From NCBI GenBank assembly GCA_965199175.1, contig OZ240684.1, positions 992,001 to 1,056,000 of the forward strand: DNA of 64,000 nucleotides, written 5' to 3'. The notes below the pieces were generated by a model. That model saw nothing but the letters and a program-made list of their open reading frames with translations, searched no databases and was not told the origin of the DNA. This document shows positions 35,575 through 45,274 of the stretch, in pieces (position 1 is the stretch's first letter; each line of letters opens with the position of its first letter). Source of the stretch: G963923945 sp965199175. Lineage in GTDB: Bacteria; Pseudomonadota; Alphaproteobacteria; G963923945. Position numbers and translations under genes: made by a program.

Positions 35575-37437
35575 ATGCTCCGTTCTGTCAAAATCAACAG
35601 GGAAAATGCTCATCGGGTCCGGACCGGTAGCCTGATCAACAGCTTCCGGCGTTTGCGTCCTTATGTCAGACCGCATCAATCCTATGGAGTGGTGGCAATC
35701 CTGGCATTGGTGCTGGCTGCCGGAACCGTCTTATTGATTGGAAATGGCTTAAAGGAGTTGGTCGATCAGGGTCTTTCTTCGGGAGATATTCAATCCCTCA
35801 ATCATGCGTTGCTGAAAATGCTGAGCATCGTCTTATTGCTTGCTGCGGCTTCGGCTGTGAGATCCTATTGTATCTTGAATCTCCGTGACCGTCTGGCAAT
35901 GAGTCTCCGTGAGGCTTTTTATGAACGCATATTAGCCCATTCTGCAGATTTTTTCAGAAAGAGGCGGATATCAAACCTCCTGAACCGTTTTGGCTCCGAG
36001 GTTGATCTTGTATGCGAAGCATTCAGTGTGCAAACAGCAGGAGCAAGCCGCAACACAATTTTATTTATCGGTGGACTGGTGATGATGGCCGTCTCCAGCC
36101 CTCTTTTGACCAGCTTTGTTCTCGCTGCCATACCATTATTCTTCGTACCAATTATTATCTTTGGCCGGCGCGTACGCAATCTTTCGGAAATGAGCCAACA
36201 ACGCAAGGCCGACATGTTCAGCCATATCACCGAAAGTTTACAGGGACTGAATATTGTCCAGGCCTATAACCACGAAACCCTGGATTTGGAACATCACCGG
36301 TCACTCACTCAGGAATGGCTCCACAAAACCCGGACTGGCTTCATCAATCGTGGATTGCTGACTTTTGCAACCATTGCCACGGTCTCCATTTGCATCGGCG
36401 TGATTATTTGGCTCGGTGGACGCTCAGTTCTCAATGGTACAGTTTCCAGCGGCACACTCACCGCCTTTATTTTCTACGCTGCCCTCTCAACAGCCGCATT
36501 TGCTGCTCTGGTTGAAACATATGGTGCCCTGATGCAAGTCGGGGGACCAATGGAGCGGATTTTCGATATTTTGGATTCTGAGCCAACTATTTTACCAACC
36601 CCCGATCTTCAGACACTCCCCAAACCATCCAAAGGCCATCTGGAATGCCGGTCTGTGACCTTTTCTTACCCTGACAACAAGGATACAGCGATTCTCAACG
36701 ACCTGACCTTACAAATCGCCCCTGGAGAAAAAATCGCCCTGGTCGGGCCATCGGGTGCCGGAAAGTCAACGCTCTTTAGCTTATTGCTTCGCTTTTATGA
36801 TCCACAATCGGGATCTATTCTCTTCGACGGGCTGGATATCCGTCATTGCCATGTCAATGAATTGCGATCCCAGTTTGGTCTGGTATCACAAGAACCGGTG
36901 ATTTTTGCCTCCAGCGTTGCCGATAATATTCGTTACGGACGCCCCGAAGCCAGCATAACAGAAATTGAAGCAGCCGCACAAAAGGCTGCTGCTGCTGGTT
37001 TTATTGAGGCGATGCCCCAAAAATACGATACCCAGGTTGGAGAAAGAGGAGAACAGCTTTCTGGTGGTCAAAAACAGCGTCTGGCGATTGCCCGTGCCTT
37101 CCTGCGCCAGCCAACAGTCCTGCTGCTGGATGAAGCAACCAGTTCCCTTGATGCTGAAAGCGAAGATCTGGTCCAGACGGCTTTGCAACGACTCATGGCC
37201 GGACGAACAACGATTATTATTGCCCATCGCTTGTCAACAATTCGCCAATGCAACCGTATCGCTGTGGTTGCCAACGGACAGGTCATTGATCAGGGGACCC
37301 ATGAAGAACTGGTCGCCAAAGGCGGCTTATATGCCCATTATGTCGCCCTGCAACAGCAAGAGAGCCTGCCTGGTTTCGGGAAAAATTCGGGAGGTATGCA
37401 CCCGGAAGAAACCAGGGTTATCGCTGAGTCAGCTTGA
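35575..37437 (+). CDS. ABC exporter, fused membrane and ATPase domains (MsbA/multidrug type)
   Basis: About 620 residues. Six membrane segments come first (for example VVAILALVLAAGTVLLIG and ILFIGGLVMMAVSSPLL). The ATPase has Walker A VGPSGAGKST, the Q-loop SQEPVIFASS, signature QLSGGQKQRLAIARA and Walker B VLLLDEATSSLD. It would act as a homodimer exporting lipid or a drug-like molecule. The first 15 residues are basic and cytoplasmic. ATG 35575 is used; an overlapping TTG is one codon earlier. Its end overlaps the convergent OmpA-like gene by 20 bp. Confidence 0.92.
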   Translation: MLRSVKINRENAHRVRTGSLINSFRRLRPYVRPHQSYGVVAILALVLAAGTVLLIGNGLKELVDQGLSSGDIQSLNHALLKMLSIVLLLAAASAVRSYCILNLRDRLAMSLREAFYERILAHSADFFRKRRISNLLNRFGSEVDLVCEAFSVQTAGASRNTILFIGGLVMMAVSSPLLTSFVLAAIPLFFVPIIIFGRRVRNLSEMSQQRKADMFSHITESLQGLNIVQAYNHETLDLEHHRSLTQEWLHKTRTGFINRGLLTFATIATVSICIGVIIWLGGRSVLNGTVSSGTLTAFIFYAALSTAAFAALVETYGALMQVGGPMERIFDILDSEPTILPTPDLQTLPKPSKGHLECRSVTFSYPDNKDTAILNDLTLQIAPGEKIALVGPSGAGKSTLFSLLLRFYDPQSGSILFDGLDIRHCHVNELRSQFGLVSQEPVIFASSVADNIRYGRPEASITEIEAAAQKAAAAGFIEAMPQKYDTQVGERGEQLSGGQKQRLAIARAFLRQPTVLLLDEATSSLDAESEDLVQTALQRLMAGRTTIIIAHRLSTIRQCNRIAVVANGQVIDQGTHEELVAKGGLYAHYVALQQQESLPGFGKNSGGMHPEETRVIAESA

Positions 37438-38545
37438 TTTCAATGCGTCTGTTGCGCTGATTGGCCTCTTCACTCAGTTCAGAATCAAGAGGATGATGCT
37501 CCCCAAAACCAGCCACTGCCAACCTTTTTCCGGGGATGCCCAGCTCCAGAAGATACGTGACCACCGACATGGCCCGGGCGGTCGAAAGCTCCCAGTTAGA
37601 CGGATAGCGGGCACTGGCAATCGGAACGCGATCCGTATGCCCATCAATACGTAGCACCCAATTAATGTCATCGGGAATCGAGGTGGCAACTTGCTTCAAT
37701 GTTTCAGCAAGGCTGGCAAGCTGGGACTGACCAGTTGGCTCCAGAAACGCTTTTCCCGATTCAAAGAGAACCTCAGACTGAAAGACAAACCGATCACCAA
37801 CCACTTCAATCCCTTCCGTATCACCAAGAAGTGCGCGCAATCGACCAAAAAATTCTGAACGATACCGGGCCAATTCCTGGACCTTACCAGCCAGGGCAAC
37901 ATTCAGTTGACGACCAAGATCAGCAATCTTGACTTTATTGGCTTCATCTTCTGCTCTGACAACTTCTAAATGTGCCGACAGAGTCTCAATTTGCGAACGC
38001 AAAGCAAAAATTTGCTGATTCAAAACCGTAATTTCATCTTTTTGCTGAGTGGTCAGTTGACGTACCGCGTTTAAATTCTCTCCTTCTTTCCTGGCCTGCA
38101 AGACTGCATCAGACCATTGGCGTTCAACATCTTCTAAAGACTGCCTTACATCAGACAGATCATTTCGAGCCTGATTCAGCTCAGCATTCAGACGCGTAAT
38201 ATCCTGATTTTTTGTATCAAGAGCCAGCCGGGCCGCCTCGATTTCAGAACGCATCTGCTCGCGCTGGCCGATAGACATACTTAATTCTTCCGAAAGCTGC
38301 TTTACAGAATCACGAAGATCAGCATTACTGGCCTGCTCAAGAGAAAGAAATTCAGCCAATTCACCGATCCGGAATTGTAAACGTTCCAGGTCGCCCTCTT
38401 GCTCCAACAGGGTTTCGCGCAGATAAAATTGCGCAATCACAAATACCAAAAGAACAAAGATCACCACCATCAATAATGCGGCCATAGCATCAACGAAACC
38501 AGGCCAGATATTGGTGGTGCGTAACCGACGCGGAACCGCAGACAT
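37418..38545 (-). CDS. MotB/OmpA-like peptidoglycan-binding membrane protein with coiled coil
   Basis: 375 residues: a single N-terminal membrane segment (PGFVDAMAALLMVVIFVLLVFVIAQ, the MotB-like stator helix with its Asp), then a long coiled coil (residues about 45-215), then an OmpA-like domain (VLFESGKAFLEP, WVLRIDGHTDRVPI, NWELSTARAMSVVTYL, NQRNRRIEIKLT). It follows the MotA-like gene by 3 bp. Together they form a proton-driven motor-like pair separate from the flagellar motAB at 50-52 kb. Confidence 0.88.
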   Translation of the reverse strand: MSAVPRRLRTTNIWPGFVDAMAALLMVVIFVLLVFVIAQFYLRETLLEQEGDLERLQFRIGELAEFLSLEQASNADLRDSVKQLSEELSMSIGQREQMRSEIEAARLALDTKNQDITRLNAELNQARNDLSDVRQSLEDVERQWSDAVLQARKEGENLNAVRQLTTQQKDEITVLNQQIFALRSQIETLSAHLEVVRAEDEANKVKIADLGRQLNVALAGKVQELARYRSEFFGRLRALLGDTEGIEVVGDRFVFQSEVLFESGKAFLEPTGQSQLASLAETLKQVATSIPDDINWVLRIDGHTDRVPIASARYPSNWELSTARAMSVVTYLLELGIPGKRLAVAGFGEHHPLDSELSEEANQRNRRIEIKLTQR

Positions 38546-38548
38546 AGC

Positions 38549-39691
38549 CTAAACCGCAGAATTGTCCCGATGTGGTCGCCCAACCGCCGCAATTGTCTTG
38601 GCAAGAAGTTTCATTTCATTGCGGATATCTTTAGAAAGCCGGGCATTGGCCTGAGGAAGATCACGAGATATCTGAGCAAGATAAGCATCAATGTTACGCA
38701 GGTGAAGCTGAATCGATTCATTGGTCGGATCCGACCCGGCCTCAGCCAGTTTTCGTACAATATCACCCAGTTCTCCTTGCGTTGTCGTCGCATGTTTGAG
38801 GAGAAGCTGTTCTGCTTTCATCGCATCCGCCAGAACCGCCAGTTTTTCATTTAACTGACCAGCAGACGCATTGGCAGCCAACTGACGCTCTTCACTCCTG
38901 ACCAGGACATCGCGGAGATTGTCCAAATTATCTGCCGTATGTTCCAATAAAGCCTGGATATAGACCGGGACCGATTGTTCACCATCAACACCACCACCAC
39001 TCGATAATTTGGTCACACCAGCCAACCATTCTTCAACATAATTATAAAAACGATTATGCGCCTGACCCGCCTGGAGATCCAGAAACCCCAGGATGAGAGA
39101 ACCCGCCAAACCGAATAAAGACGAACTAAACGCTGTTCCCATACCAGACAAAGGAGCTTCCAGACCAGTTTTCAGATCACGGAATACCGAAGAGATATCG
39201 CCTCCCCGGGCATCCAGACCCGCAATCACCCCCCCAACCGAGCCAACCGTTTCCAACAGTCCCCAAAACGTGCCAAGCAGACCGAGAAAAACCAACACAC
39301 CAATCATATAACGAGAGATATCACGTGCCTCATCAAGACGAGAGGAAATGCCATCCAACAAAGAGCGTACCGAAAGAGCCGATAAACTCAATTTGGCGGC
39401 ATTATTACCAAGAATGGTCGCCATGGGCCCCAGTAAACGCGGGGGGCGAATGCTGGAAGACGGAACCCGATCCTGGCGAAAATTCTCAATCCAGACAACT
39501 TCCGGGGACAATAAGGCAACCTGGCGAATGACATAGATAATTCCCAGCCCAAGAGTACCGAGAATCACAGCATTCAAAGGAGCATTAGACCAAAAGGCCT
39601 GGCTGAGTGCCGGAAATAAAAAGACACATCCACCCGCCACAACAGACAGGAAAATCAGCATGCGTACCAGATATCTTCTGGCACTCATCAC
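38549..39691 (-). CDS. MotA/TolQ/ExbB-family proton channel protein
   Basis: 380 residues with hydrophobic segments near the N-terminus (RMLIFLSVVAGGCVFLF, VILGTLGLGIIYVI) and the MotA/ExbB core: RYMIGVLVFLGLLGTFWGLLETVGSVGGVI and GMGTAFSSSLFGLAGSLILGF. A helical cytoplasmic tail follows. It pairs with the OmpA/MotB-like protein just downstream. Such pairs occur in many alphaproteobacteria outside flagellar clusters; their load is not known to me. Confidence 0.88.
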   Translation of the reverse strand: MMSARRYLVRMLIFLSVVAGGCVFLFPALSQAFWSNAPLNAVILGTLGLGIIYVIRQVALLSPEVVWIENFRQDRVPSSSIRPPRLLGPMATILGNNAAKLSLSALSVRSLLDGISSRLDEARDISRYMIGVLVFLGLLGTFWGLLETVGSVGGVIAGLDARGGDISSVFRDLKTGLEAPLSGMGTAFSSSLFGLAGSLILGFLDLQAGQAHNRFYNYVEEWLAGVTKLSSGGGVDGEQSVPVYIQALLEHTADNLDNLRDVLVRSEERQLAANASAGQLNEKLAVLADAMKAEQLLLKHATTTQGELGDIVRKLAEAGSDPTNESIQLHLRNIDAYLAQISRDLPQANARLSKDIRNEMKLLAKTIAAVGRPHRDNSAV

Positions 39692-39742
39692 AATTCTCCG
39701 CCTAACCCCGGGCGGGATATCTCAAACTGACTGAGAGAAATG

Positions 39743-41097
39743 CTAAGGAGATACGATAACAAGATCCGCCCGGTTGGGTGAACCATCACCATGGCTGCTC
39801 CCCAGAGCTTTGATATCCATTCTCGTCTCATCAACACCATTTTCGGCGAAAGCAGTGCGCAACTCAATTGCCCGCGACAAAGAAAGCCGACGGGCTTTGT
39901 TGGTATCATTACCAGAATGTTCAGAAAAAGCCAGAATTTTTAAGCGCGCTTCTGGAGACTTCACAAGTCTCTCAGCAATATCAGCGATAATCCCGAGAGC
40001 ATCATCATCAAGAGAAGCTGATCCCGATCTGAAAAAAACCGGGACTGTATCGTCAAAAATCGACGTTTCCAAACCCGATACCGGCATATCCGGGGGCAAG
40101 GCAGCAACTTGCTGATCAAACCGCTCTTCAATAAGATTCAGGGGTTCCCCGTTATCCGAATCGGAAACCATCGATTCTGAGGTTGAATCAATCTCGGCAA
40201 CCTCATCTTCGCTCACAATCGTCTGGTTCTCGTCTTTGAGTAAACTCACCCGAAACGTCTGATCCATATCAAAATCAGGCGGCGGCGGGACAGCATCAAC
40301 AAAACGACTCTCATCGTCAGTTGTCTCAACATCGATTGCATCAATAAAATCTGTTTGGACTGTTTCCTGTGTAGAATCTGGATTCAAGTCGCCAGAATTC
40401 GATCCGGTAGAAAGCATTTCTGCCAAAACCGCTGACTGAGGCGGAGGGGCAACAAAATCCCCGGTGTTGTTTTCTGTCTGAGGGAGAGCGTCCACCATCT
40501 CCGTTTCCGGGGCTGGCTCTGCTTCCGGGGCCAGTTCTGCCATCTCCGTTTCCGGGGCTGGCTCTGCTTCCGGGGCCAGTTCTGCCATCTCCGTTTCCGG
40601 GACTGGCTCTGCTTCCGGGGCCAGTTCTGCTATCTCCGTTTCCGGGGCTGGCTCTGCTTCCGGGCCAGTTCTGCTATCTCCGTTTCCGGGGCTGGCTCTA
40701 CTTCCGGGGCCAGTTCTGCCATCTCGATGTCTTTTGAAGAATGGTCGTCTTCTGTCGCCTCTGCTGCAGAATCGATAATCCATGTGGTCCGGTTGGACAG
40801 GCCCAATGCAGGCATCACCGGACCACCTTCTGGTGTAAGACCGGAAAGCAAGGCACTCCCGGATTTGGTCAAATCAGTTAAAGAGGGGTGGCTCCAAAAA
40901 TGATCGCTTAAAGGAGGCAATCCAGCCCCAACCCCATAAACCAGACGTTCATTGATTTCAACGCTGGGCTTACCATCACCACCAATGACGACTGGCTGCG
41001 CCTGAACACCGGGTGATAAACCCAATACAGGAAATGCGATAATCGCAAACGTCACAGTCCGAATCATCACAGTCCGAAACGTCATCATCTTAGGCAT
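39743..41097 (-). pseudogene. Secreted OmpA-domain protein with a frameshift inside a 15-residue repeat array
   Basis: The N-terminal frame (41097 to 40630) has a signal peptide (TVTFAIIAFPVLGLSPGVQA) and a mature start QPVVIGGDGKPSVEINERL. It enters MAELAPEVEPAPETE repeats and then leaves frame. The C-terminal frame (to 39743) carries three in-frame repeats, an acidic linker and an OmpA-like domain (VFFRSGSASLDDDALGIIADIAERL, LKILAFSEHSG). One G missing from a CCGGGGCC in repeat 4 (40662-40664) accounts for the break; restoring it gives about 451 residues. It is first in the operon with the MotA- and MotB-like genes. Sequencing error, decay and a switch are all possible. Confidence 0.85.
40515..40735 (-). 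repeat. 45-bp tandem repeats, five copies, one of 44 bp
   Basis: Repeats start at 40515, 40560, 40605, 40650 and 40694. Each encodes 15 residues of the MAELAPEAEPAPETE type. The fourth is 44 bp because a G run has three instead of four Gs; this shifts the reading frame of the host gene. Confidence 0.92.
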
Positions 41098-41430
41098 GAG
41101 TCAAAGCACCTTTAATTGCCAGTATTTTTTCCCGACAACCATTTTTCTCTCATCATCATTAAAAATATCTGAACATGTCACCGTCTGAATATTACGATAT
41201 TTAAATATTATAAGATTATGACCAGATAGTATACAAAGCAGGTATGATACAAAATACAATATTTTAATTAAAAAAACATTTTAATTAAAAAAACTGACCT
41301 GATTTTTATTTCCTCATAAAATTTTTATTTCCTCATAAATAAGAACTTTTATTTCACCATAAATGAGAACAAAGTGCAATATAGAATAGAAAATATGCTT
41401 TTTTACTCTAAGTAAATCTTAATATATACT
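41098..41430. other. A+T-rich intergenic region with direct repeats
   Basis: 333 bp between suhB and the OmpA-like operon, far richer in A+T than its surroundings and without a gene. ATTTTAATTAAAAAAAC is repeated in tandem near 41262-41296, and TTTTTATTTCCTCATAAA is repeated near 41302-41340 with a third diverged copy. It lies upstream of the OmpA-like operon on minus and probably holds its promoter. Confidence 0.6.
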
Positions 41431-42228
41431 TCAATAGCGAGTATTCGATAATAAAAGTTTTACCGCAGAATCACGTAAATTTTCGTTACTGGCCACAATA
41501 TCGCCACTACGTAAGAAAGATTGTTTGCATTCAAAATCGCAAATCATGCCACCAGCCTCATGAAGAATGAGAGTGCCGGCCGCAATATCCCAAAGCTGTA
41601 AGCCCGCTTCCCAAAAAGCTTCGTAACGTCCTGCTGCGACATAAGCCAAATCCAGAGCCGCCGAACCCAGCTGGCGCAAACCAGCGCAATTCTCCATCAC
41701 CGCCTCAAGCATACCACGATACGCCGGAGAACATTTCCTGCCAAGACAAGGAATACCAGTGGCAAAAATCGCCTCATCAAGGTTTCGCCGTGCCGAGACA
41801 CGCAAGCGTTTATTATTAAGGAACGCACCTTTTCCTTCCTCAGCGGTAAACATTTCATTGCGTATTGGGTCAAATACCAAACCAGCAACGATTTTTCCAT
41901 CATACTCATGCGCAACAGACAAAGAAAAATGCGGAATACCATGGAGAAAATTCAATGTTCCATCCAGAGGGTCAACGATCCAGCGATTTCTCCCATCACC
42001 CCGGATTTCACCACTTTCTTCCATGAGAAAACCAAATCCGGGCCGGACCCGACTTAATTCCTCCCGCAAAGTGGCCTCAGCTTTAAGATCAGCATGGGAA
42101 ACAAAATCAGCCGGCCCCTTAAGAGAAACCTGTAATTGCTCAACCTCACCAAAATCACGCAGCAAACCACGAGACGCCTTGCGGACCGCCTTGACCATGA
42201 CATGAATAATCGGCGAATGGGGAGCCAT
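41431..42228 (-). CDS. suhB: Inositol monophosphatase family protein (SuhB-like)
   Basis: 265 residues. Metal-binding motifs EESGE and WIVDPLDGTLNFLHGIP are clear, and LQLWDIAAGTLILHEAGG is the C-terminal metal site. The enzyme removes phosphate from inositol-1-phosphate or related substrates; SuhB also binds RNA polymerase antitermination complexes in E. coli. It lies 14 bp downstream of efp, probably in one operon. Confidence 0.92.
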   Translation of the reverse strand: MAPHSPIIHVMVKAVRKASRGLLRDFGEVEQLQVSLKGPADFVSHADLKAEATLREELSRVRPGFGFLMEESGEIRGDGRNRWIVDPLDGTLNFLHGIPHFSLSVAHEYDGKIVAGLVFDPIRNEMFTAEEGKGAFLNNKRLRVSARRNLDEAIFATGIPCLGRKCSPAYRGMLEAVMENCAGLRQLGSAALDLAYVAAGRYEAFWEAGLQLWDIAAGTLILHEAGGMICDFECKQSFLRSGDIVASNENLRDSAVKLLLSNTRY

Positions 42229-42242
42229 TCGATCACCGAGGC

Positions 42243-42809
42243 TTAATCTTTGGCACGTTCGGCGTAGCTGCCATCCGCCGTATTCACCACGATTCTCGTT
42301 CCGGCCTCAATATGCGGCGGCACCAGAATTTTTCGTCCATTTTCCAAAACAGCCGGTTTGTAGGAAGAAGAAGCCGTCTGACCTTTGACCACCGCATCAG
42401 CCTCAACAATCTCCATTATCACCGTTGCAGGGAACCGGGCCGCAACAGCCTGACCATCAATGAAATCAATCACAACCTCCATACCATCCTGGAGAAAATC
42501 AGCCTGATCGCCCAGAAGATCACGGCTCAGTGTCGATTGTTCATATGTCTCAAGATCCATGAATGTCCAGTTTGTACCCTCAGAAAAAAGAAACGAACAG
42601 GGACGCTCCTCAACATGCATACGTTCGACCGACTCTTGAGTACGCCAACGTTCGTTCGTCTTAAGACCGGTTTTGAGATCACGCATATCGACCTGAATAA
42701 AGGCCCCGCCTTTACCCGGCTGCAAGATGTTAATCTTGAGAACAACAAATTGTTTGCCCTGATGCTGAATGACATTACCGGGGCGAATTTGGTTGGCGTT
42801 GATTTTCAC
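42243..42809 (-). CDS. efp: Translation elongation factor P
   Basis: Relieves ribosome stalling at polyproline. Three domains; the conserved loop PGKGGAF carries the lysine that EpmA/EpmB modify (Lys33 with the start used). I choose GTG 42809, giving MKINANQIRPGNVIQHQG, the usual alphaproteobacterial start; the ATG four codons upstream overlaps the GGAAAG that serves as ribosome-binding site. epmB and epmA are the next genes upstream, a meaningful cluster. Confidence 0.94.
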   Translation of the reverse strand: MKINANQIRPGNVIQHQGKQFVVLKINILQPGKGGAFIQVDMRDLKTGLKTNERWRTQESVERMHVEERPCSFLFSEGTNWTFMDLETYEQSTLSRDLLGDQADFLQDGMEVVIDFIDGQAVAARFPATVIMEIVEADAVVKGQTASSSYKPAVLENGRKILVPPHIEAGTRIVVNTADGSYAERAKD

Positions 42810-42878
42810 GTTTCTTTCCATTTCCCCATCTGACCCGGCAGAAATGCAGGCGATGAAGATTCTTAAGAAGATTCCCGG

Positions 42879-44018
42879 TCAACGGCGTTTTGTACCCGGA
42901 GAATACAGATGATGGGTGCCCTTGTAATCCAGGATCGACCACGACTCAATCCCATTTCTCCATCCACGCCAGGCATGGACCGGACCAATCGGTACCTTAC
43001 CATAACCGCCCGGGATATCCAGAACATAGGTCGGTTGACACAGACCAGAGACACGGCCACGCAACCGGCGCATTAAATCCTGACCCTCAGCAATGCCGAC
43101 CCGGAAATGACTGGTCCCCGGAGCATGGTCCAGATGATGAAGATAATATGGTTTGATCCGGTTGCGCACCATAACCCGGAACAGAGACTCAAGAATATCG
43201 GCGTGATCATTCACTCCTTTCAGAAGAACAGATTGACCAAGAAGAGAAATCCCGGCCTCAGTCAGCCGGTCACAGGCACGACAAGCAGATGAATCAAATT
43301 CATCAGGATGATTGGCATGGATGGCTATATAAACTGGTCCGTTGCGCCTTTTAAGAGCATCAATGGTCCGTGCAGTAATCCGCCCCGGCTCAGCAACCGG
43401 AACCCGGCTATGAAACCGGATCACCGCCACATGAGCCATCGCATCAAGTGCCGAGACAATCATGCTCAGCCGACGTGGGCTCAGCATCAGAGGGTCACCA
43501 CCGGTGAGAATGACTTCCCAAATCTCACGATGGTTGCGAATATACGCCAAAGCAGCCGCCAGTTCTTTGGGTTTGAGAATACCACGACCCGGACCAACAA
43601 AGGCGCGCCGAAAACAAAAGCGGCAATAAACCGGACATGTTTGAATAGCTTTCAGCAATACCCGGTCAGGATAACGATGAACGATTCCTTTAATCGGTGA
43701 CCATATGCGATCCCCGATGGGGTCTTCGTTCTCCAGACGATCCGTGATACGTTCACGCCGCGATGGTACATATTGGCGCGCCAATGGCCCCCGGCCTCCG
43801 GCAGCGGCAATCCGCCCGGTGAGACCCCTGGGTATCCGCACAGCATAACGTTCGCCAATATCAGCCAGATATTTGGCATTTTGGTGGCTGATGATACGTC
43901 GCTCAGCCAGATCCTCAAGACTGCAAAGGGATTGTTTATCACGATCGGAACCAGATTTCATGGTCTCAAACATATCCTCAGTCAGTACAGTACCAGCCTT
44001 CTGATCAGGGTCTTCCAT
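42879..44018 (-). CDS. epmB: EF-P lysine 2,3-aminomutase EpmB
   Basis: Radical-SAM, PLP-dependent enzyme that converts alpha-lysine to (R)-beta-lysine for attachment to EF-P. 379 residues. The cluster motif CPVYCRFCFRRAFVG is CxxxCxxC, followed by VILTGGDPLMLSPRRL. The C-terminus has GVNDHADILESLFRVMVRNRIKPYYLHHLDHAPGTSHFR, including the lysine that fits PLP binding. Adjacent to efp and divergent from epmA, which supports EpmB over a catabolic aminomutase. Confidence 0.93.
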   Translation of the reverse strand: MEDPDQKAGTVLTEDMFETMKSGSDRDKQSLCSLEDLAERRIISHQNAKYLADIGERYAVRIPRGLTGRIAAAGGRGPLARQYVPSRRERITDRLENEDPIGDRIWSPIKGIVHRYPDRVLLKAIQTCPVYCRFCFRRAFVGPGRGILKPKELAAALAYIRNHREIWEVILTGGDPLMLSPRRLSMIVSALDAMAHVAVIRFHSRVPVAEPGRITARTIDALKRRNGPVYIAIHANHPDEFDSSACRACDRLTEAGISLLGQSVLLKGVNDHADILESLFRVMVRNRIKPYYLHHLDHAPGTSHFRVGIAEGQDLMRRLRGRVSGLCQPTYVLDIPGGYGKVPIGPVHAWRGWRNGIESWSILDYKGTHHLYSPGTKRR

Positions 44019-44167
44019 GAGTCAAAATACCCAGATAGCGTGCAGAGAAGAAAATACGACCCCAGCATGACTCCAGCCAGTCACTCCAGCCAGGCAACAC
44101 ATTCAGCACATCATAGTTTGCGCTACTCAGTATCCTCAATTCATATCATCAATGAAAGGCATCGGTT

Positions 44168-45232
44168 ATGAGTATCCATCATGATGATCCTCTTAAAAAT
44201 CCCTGGTGCCGCCATGACTACGCCCGGCGCCGTCATCACCTGGTTCTCAGAGGAAAGCTCCGCTCCCGGCTGCGGACCTGGTTTGCCGGCCAAAACTTCC
44301 TTGAAGTTGAAACACCGAGTCTGCAAATCAGCCCCGGCTGGGAAGCCCATATTCAGCCCTTTTCAACCATGATGGAAATCAATGATGTTGAAACCAGGCG
44401 TTATCTGCGCACATCACCGGAAATTGCCATGAAAAAGCTGCTGGCCGCCGGCGAGACCTCTATTTATCAACTGTGCCAGGCCTATCGCAACGGCGAATCC
44501 TCACCCCTGCATCAACCGGAATTCACCATCCTGGAATGGTATCGAACCCACCAATCGGATCAGCAGGCTCTTGAGGCCATCCTCAATGATTGCCAATCCC
44601 TGATCCGTTATTGTGCCGAACCGGATCATCTCAAAATGACCCGCCATCATCATTCATGTGATATCGCCAGCACCTGGCGACACTGTACAGTTTCCGAAGC
44701 ATTCAGGATATATGCCGGAATTGATATTCTGGCCAGCCTCTCTGACCAGGGAATGCCAGATCGTGACCATCTGGCTAAAGAAGCCGTCAAAGCCGATGTT
44801 TCGGTTGCCCAAGACGATGCCTGGGATGACATTTTTCACAAAATTTTTTATGCTCATATACAACCCCATCTTGGGGTCAATCAGCCTGATATCCTGACCC
44901 ATTACCCGGCCCCGCTGGCAGCTCTGGCGGCTTTGTCCCCTGACGACCCACGACAATCGCAACGTTTTGAAATTTTTATTCACGGCATTGAACTGGCCAA
45001 TGGCTGTGTTGAACTACGGGATACACAGGAGCATCAATCTCGCTACCGATGTGAGCACGCAATCAAACAAAGCCGTTATGGGCGGGAAGTCCCCGAAGAT
45101 GACAATTTTATAAGGGCTATTGAGAGCGGCTTGCCACCATGTGCCGGAGTGGCACTCGGCTTTGATCGTTTGGTTTTGCTCTTTAGCGGTGCTGAGGATA
45201 TTCGTGACGTCCTTTGGGAAGCACTGACGTAA
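44168..45232 (+). CDS. epmA: EF-P lysine ligase EpmA (GenX/PoxA)
   Basis: Lysyl-tRNA-synthetase paralogue that ligates beta-lysine to EF-P. 354 residues, lacking the N-terminal anticodon-binding domain. Class II motifs: FLEVETPSLQISPGWEAHIQPF, motif 2 YRNGESSPLHQPEFTILEWYR and motif 3 GVALGFDRLVLLFSG. It is divergent from epmB with 149 bp between them, so the two may share a control region. Confidence 0.94.
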   Translation: MSIHHDDPLKNPWCRHDYARRRHHLVLRGKLRSRLRTWFAGQNFLEVETPSLQISPGWEAHIQPFSTMMEINDVETRRYLRTSPEIAMKKLLAAGETSIYQLCQAYRNGESSPLHQPEFTILEWYRTHQSDQQALEAILNDCQSLIRYCAEPDHLKMTRHHHSCDIASTWRHCTVSEAFRIYAGIDILASLSDQGMPDRDHLAKEAVKADVSVAQDDAWDDIFHKIFYAHIQPHLGVNQPDILTHYPAPLAALAALSPDDPRQSQRFEIFIHGIELANGCVELRDTQEHQSRYRCEHAIKQSRYGREVPEDDNFIRAIESGLPPCAGVALGFDRLVLLFSGAEDIRDVLWEALT

Positions 45233-45274
45233 ACATTCTGGTTTATAAACAATATTCCAGACTGCCTGGATTCA

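Noticed and set aside
37418..41097. Zorya-like anti-phage system, because of the MotA/MotB-like pair
   Set aside because: No helicase or nuclease gene (ZorC, ZorD, ZorE) is adjacent; the neighbours are housekeeping genes and a secreted OmpA protein. Similar pairs are common in alphaproteobacteria.
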